This document shows, piece after piece, positions 60,819 through 64,000 of a stretch of 64,000 nt of DNA. The stretch is from the NCBI RefSeq assembly GCF_003967035.1, contig NZ_AP018560.1:1449001-1513000 (forward strand), given 5' to 3'. The position numbers and the translations under genes were made by a program. This stretch comes from Aerosticca soli. Its GTDB lineage: Bacteria; Pseudomonadota; Gammaproteobacteria; Xanthomonadales; Rhodanobacteraceae. Position 1 is the stretch's first letter. Each line of letters starts with the position of its first letter. The notes beneath the pieces were generated by a model. It was not told the origin of the DNA, searched no databases, and saw nothing but the letters and a program-made list of their open reading frames with translations.

Positions 60819-62579
60819 ATGCCGCTGCAACACCTTCGAAGCTCGTGCCGTTTCTGGCGCGAGGCGCCACTGGCCTGGCTCGCGTTCTGTCTGATGCTCG
60901 CTCTGCGTCTGTACGCGGTGTGGCACATGCCCGTGGACAGCGACGAGCCGCAACACCTGCACGTGGTGTGGGAGTGGACGCAAGGCCGGTTGCCATACCG
61001 CGATTTCTTCGACAACCACATGCCGCTGTTCCAGTGGCTGTGCGCGCCGCTGTTGGGCTGGATCGGCCCTCGCCCCGAGGCGCTTTTGCTGATGCGGCTC
61101 GCCCAGTGGCCGCTGACCGCTGCAACCTTGCTGCTGACCGTGCATCTGGGAAGGCGGCTGTGGAGTGTGCGGACGGGACTCTACGGAGCCACGCTGATCG
61201 GTCTGCTGCCGCATTATTACCTTGGCGCCTCGATCGAGTTCCGGCCGGACAATGCCTGGGCGCTGGCGTGGCTGGCGGCGTTGGCGCTCGTCGTGTCCGC
61301 CCGCGACTGGCATGCGCGCCGCGCGGCGGCGATCGGCTTGCTGGCCGGCCTGGCGCTGGCGATCTCGGCCAAGAGCACGCTGTTGATCGGCAGCGCCTGC
61401 CTGACGCTGGTGCTGTTGATCCTCACCGCACCGCGGGCATGGCCGTGGCGGCGCATGGTCGTCGCGATGGCCGTGGGGCTGCCGGTCATGCTGCTGCCCG
61501 CAGCGCTCGTTTTCGGCTACTTCGCCCGTCACGGCGCGGCCGGGGTGGCGTGGTACTGCATCGTCCAGCACAACGTCGTGCCTGGGCTCGGCAACTGGAA
61601 CGGTCTGATCGTGCGGGCCGCGATTTTCACCGTCGCATTGTGCGCGGCGATCGTTCTCCTGCTGCGCCGGCCACCGGCGGATGCCGAGGCGTTGCGCCGC
61701 CGTTTCCTGCTGCTCTGGCCGTGGATCTACCTTGCTGCGCTGTACAGCTTCTGGCCGTTGATTCCGCGCGAACATCTGCTGCCGGCGATGCCGCTGGTCG
61801 GGTTGGCATTTGCCGTCCTCAGCGCGGAACGCGGCGATACCCTCCGATTCTGTCGGCGCGTGGCTATAACCTCGGTGGCCATAGCGCTTTTTGGATGGGA
61901 AATCTCGGCATTGGCAAACCATGCTGCGCGGCGGCCTTCTCAGTCATGTGCTGCACAATGCGATCATCGGCCACGAATGGTCCGCCAACGTATCCAGCTT
62001 TCCGCCTATCAAGATGAGCTCAAGACCCTGCTGCAGATCACCACGCCCGCCGATACGGTGATCGACGCCAAGGGCGAGAGCATCTTCCGCCAACGGCCGA
62101 CCTGGCTGGTGTTCGAAGGCATCACCCGCTATCGCATCCGACGCGGCTTGTTGCCCGACGATACCGTGGCGCAAATCGTCGCCCATGGCACGCCCGTGGC
62201 CATCGACGCCAACCTGATGCCCGCAGATGCCTGGTTCGTGATCCGCCATTACCTGCCGATCGGGCAGCGTCTGCGCCTGCTCGGGCAACGGCTGCCGGCA
62301 GGATCGCAGGTGACGGTCGACATCGCCGTGCCTGCCGACTACGCCGCGGTTCGGGCCGATGGCCGACGGCTCTGGCTGCGGGTGGACGACGGCCCGGCCC
62401 AGCAACGCTTTCATCTGAGCGCCGGTCCGCATCGCCTGGCGATCGTCGGTGAGGCCGGCGGTGTATCGGCGCTGGTATGGGCCGACGCGCTGGATCGTGG
62501 ATTGGACCCGGCGCGGCTGTTCCGCTCTGCGCCGCTCGCCATGACGGACGCTGCACCGGGACGGCCGGCATCACGCTGA
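60819..62579 (+). CDS. PMT/ArnT-like membrane glycosyltransferase, possibly frameshifted
   Basis: 586 residues from ATG 60819. About ten membrane helices in the first 370 residues with an early acidic motif (HMPVDSDEPQHLHVVWE) and GRLPYRDFFDNHMPL, GT39/83-like. The soluble C-terminal part (TVIDAKGESIFRQRPTW, FEGITRYRIRRGLL) is usual for this group. Between about 61886 and 62010 the frame reads as Arg/Cys/Gln-rich noise, while the +1 frame gives a sensible stretch (SHVLHNAIIGHEWSANVSSF). Two compensating indels are likely. Substrate unknown. Confidence 0.75.
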   Translation: MPLQHLRSSCRFWREAPLAWLAFCLMLALRLYAVWHMPVDSDEPQHLHVVWEWTQGRLPYRDFFDNHMPLFQWLCAPLLGWIGPRPEALLLMRLAQWPLTAATLLLTVHLGRRLWSVRTGLYGATLIGLLPHYYLGASIEFRPDNAWALAWLAALALVVSARDWHARRAAAIGLLAGLALAISAKSTLLIGSACLTLVLLILTAPRAWPWRRMVVAMAVGLPVMLLPAALVFGYFARHGAAGVAWYCIVQHNVVPGLGNWNGLIVRAAIFTVALCAAIVLLLRRPPADAEALRRRFLLLWPWIYLAALYSFWPLIPREHLLPAMPLVGLAFAVLSAERGDTLRFCRRVAITSVAIALFGWEISALANHAARRPSQSCAAQCDHRPRMVRQRIQLSAYQDELKTLLQITTPADTVIDAKGESIFRQRPTWLVFEGITRYRIRRGLLPDDTVAQIVAHGTPVAIDANLMPADAWFVIRHYLPIGQRLRLLGQRLPAGSQVTVDIAVPADYAAVRADGRRLWLRVDDGPAQQRFHLSAGPHRLAIVGEAGGVSALVWADALDRGLDPARLFRSAPLAMTDAAPGRPASR

Positions 62580-62637
62580 AGCGGCCTCGCCTTCAAGGGA
62601 GGTCTGCAGCGGCCGGATGCGTCGCAGGCCGTATGGC

Positions 62638-63987
62638 TCACCCGTTCGACGCGCGGACTTTCGATGCCTCATGGGTGAGGACGAGTTCCCGCGCCAGGGC
62701 CTTGTAGACCGGTGACGGGCAGAACAAAGCCGACGTCGCCCGGGCCAGCAGGCAGGCACCCATCAGCGGCACCGCCATCTGGTGGGTGGCCGTCAATTCC
62801 ATGGAGATGACGACGGCAGTCAGCGGCGCCTGCGTCACCCCGGCAAGATAAGCCGCCATGCCGAGCAGGACGACGGCCGGCATGTCCGCGGCGGGAAACC
62901 ATTGCGCGATATCGCCGCCCAGCCCTGCTCCGACCGCCAGTGCCGGCGAAAAGATGCCGCCGGGAATGCCGGCCCAGGACGAGACCAGGTTGCCCAGGAA
63001 CTTCAAGCCGCCGAACCACGGTCCTGTACTGGCGTGTCCTTCGAGTATGGCGCGGGCCTGGTCATAACCGGTGCCGTAGAGCCCGTCTGTGCTCGACTGG
63101 CTCAACAGCACCAGGACCAGACCGCAGGCCGCCGCGAAAACCACCGGCTGGCGCGAACGCAGGCTGCGAAGATACCCGCGAAACCCCATCGCCGAGGGCA
63201 GGATGAGGCGGGCGAAAAGGCCGCCGGCCGCGCCGCCGGCGACGCCGGTGAGCAGCACCGCAAGCCACGCCCGACCCAGGGGTAGATACGCGGCAACCGT
63301 GCCGAAATAAGCGTAGTTGCCGACCCACCCCAGCGACACGATGCCGGCCAGGATGACGGCGGTGAGCAAGGTGCCACTCATCCGGTGCTCGAAGGCGCCG
63401 GCCATCTCCTCGATGGCGAACACCACGCCGGCCAGGGGCGTGTTGAACGCGGCGGCCAGCCCCGCAGCCGATCCGGCGAGGATGAACCGGCCTGCCGCGG
63501 CCGGTTCGTCGAAGCCGAAACGTCGCCCGATGGAATAGAGCAAACCGGCGCCCACGTGCACGGTCGGCCCTTCGCGCCCGACCGAGGCGCCGCCGGCCAA
63601 AGCCACCAGCGTCAACACCAACTTGCCGACCGCCACCTTGAGCGACAGCAGACGCTGGCGGAAACCCTCATCTTCCACCGCGAGCGCGGCCATGGCCTGC
63701 GGAATGCCCGAGCCGCGGGTGGCGCGCAAGGCGCCTTCGGTCAAGCCACTCAGAAGGGCGAACGTCGCCGGCGTCAGCAGGAACGGCACCCATCCGCCGT
63801 GGCGCACCATCGACCGAAACAGCCCGAAGGCGCGATCGGCCGACTTGGCGAACAGCACGGCGGCCAAACCCACGGCGACCGCACCCGTCCAGAACGCGAG
63901 GCGACGGCGCCATTGCCGGGGTGACAGGTAGTCGTGACTGGCCAGATGACGCCAGGCCCGGCGCGCGTGGTGATGGAATCGGGACAA
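62638..63987 (-). CDS. clcA: ClC-family chloride channel/exchanger
   Basis: 449 residues from a TTG start (63987) preceded by AGAGGG; the frame is open to the window edge, so a start further upstream cannot be excluded. ClC filter motifs GSGIPQ, GREGPTVH (gating Glu present) and GIPGGIFSPALAVG; GSAAGLAAAFNTPLAG. No CBS domains at the end. The gating Glu suggests an H+/Cl- exchanger, perhaps for acid resistance. Confidence 0.93.
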   Translation of the reverse strand: MSRFHHHARRAWRHLASHDYLSPRQWRRRLAFWTGAVAVGLAAVLFAKSADRAFGLFRSMVRHGGWVPFLLTPATFALLSGLTEGALRATRGSGIPQAMAALAVEDEGFRQRLLSLKVAVGKLVLTLVALAGGASVGREGPTVHVGAGLLYSIGRRFGFDEPAAAGRFILAGSAAGLAAAFNTPLAGVVFAIEEMAGAFEHRMSGTLLTAVILAGIVSLGWVGNYAYFGTVAAYLPLGRAWLAVLLTGVAGGAAGGLFARLILPSAMGFRGYLRSLRSRQPVVFAAACGLVLVLLSQSSTDGLYGTGYDQARAILEGHASTGPWFGGLKFLGNLVSSWAGIPGGIFSPALAVGAGLGGDIAQWFPAADMPAVVLLGMAAYLAGVTQAPLTAVVISMELTATHQMAVPLMGACLLARATSALFCPSPVYKALARELVLTHEASKVRASNG

Positions 63988-64000
63988 CTCAGCCCTCTTC

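Overview
The window is GC-rich DNA from a gammaproteobacterium. Gene content and neighbour order (a suf operon opened by an Rrf2 regulator with a GNAT gene inside it, fused CysN-CysC, AmgK-MurU, SspA-SspB after petABC, DUF1631, XerCD/dif-integrated filamentous phage) suggest Xanthomonadales (Lysobacterales), most likely Rhodanobacteraceae. The taxonomic call is inference from gene content; no 16S rRNA or tRNA gene was recognised.

Layout. Positions 1-700 hold the 3' end of an OmpA-family outer-membrane gene and its terminator. Positions 702-7319 are a 6.6-kb filamentous (inovirus-type) prophage lying between two dif-like XerC/XerD sites. It has a divergent repressor and operator region, a RstA/pII-like replication protein, a probable ssDNA-binding protein, a coat protein, a pIII-like adsorption protein, a pVI-like protein and a Zot/pI assembly ATPase. 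A 228-bp inverted copy of the 3' end of the adsorption gene abuts the right-hand dif. Directly beyond that dif is a gene resembling XafT (VC1465/DUF3653), the Xer recombination activator known from TLC-phi satellites. The region from the OmpA gene to about 8.2 kb is therefore a dif-centred integration hotspot and is the accessory part of the window.

From 8.2 kb on the window is core chromosome. Regions in order: ribosomal rpsF-rpsR-rplI; an IscA-type protein and asnS; a MalM-like lipoprotein, an atypical SDR and a carbonic anhydrase; a glutathione-reductase-like enzyme, a DadA-like oxidase, an NlpC/P60 lipoprotein, SlyD and an MFS transporter; a methyltransferase, an SDR and DEAD-box helicase DeaD; sulfate activation (cysD-cysNC), a PilZ protein and a PIG-L hydrolase; the operon rrf2-sufB-GNAT-sufC-sufD-sufS; glnK-amtB; a nucleotide-sugar dehydrogenase and amgK-murU; motA-motB; yajC-secD-secF; purE-purK; Trm112, DUF1631, nadC and DUF3301; an amidohydrolase, MFS transporter and LhgO-like oxidase; sspA-sspB; petA-petB-petC; a DegS-like protease, a lytic transglycosylase, ribD, a glycosyltransferase-like membrane protein and a ClC channel.

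Several promoters can be read directly: a near-consensus sigma70 promoter with palindromic operators for phage replication, a sigma54 promoter before glnK-amtB, a sigma28 promoter before motAB, and a sigma70 promoter with an overlapping palindrome before rrf2-suf. The points most worth following up are the inverted adsorption-gene repeat, the repressor stop codon built from the attachment site, the XafT-like gene reading open into dif, and a probable pair of compensating frameshifts in the membrane glycosyltransferase at 60.8-62.6 kb.
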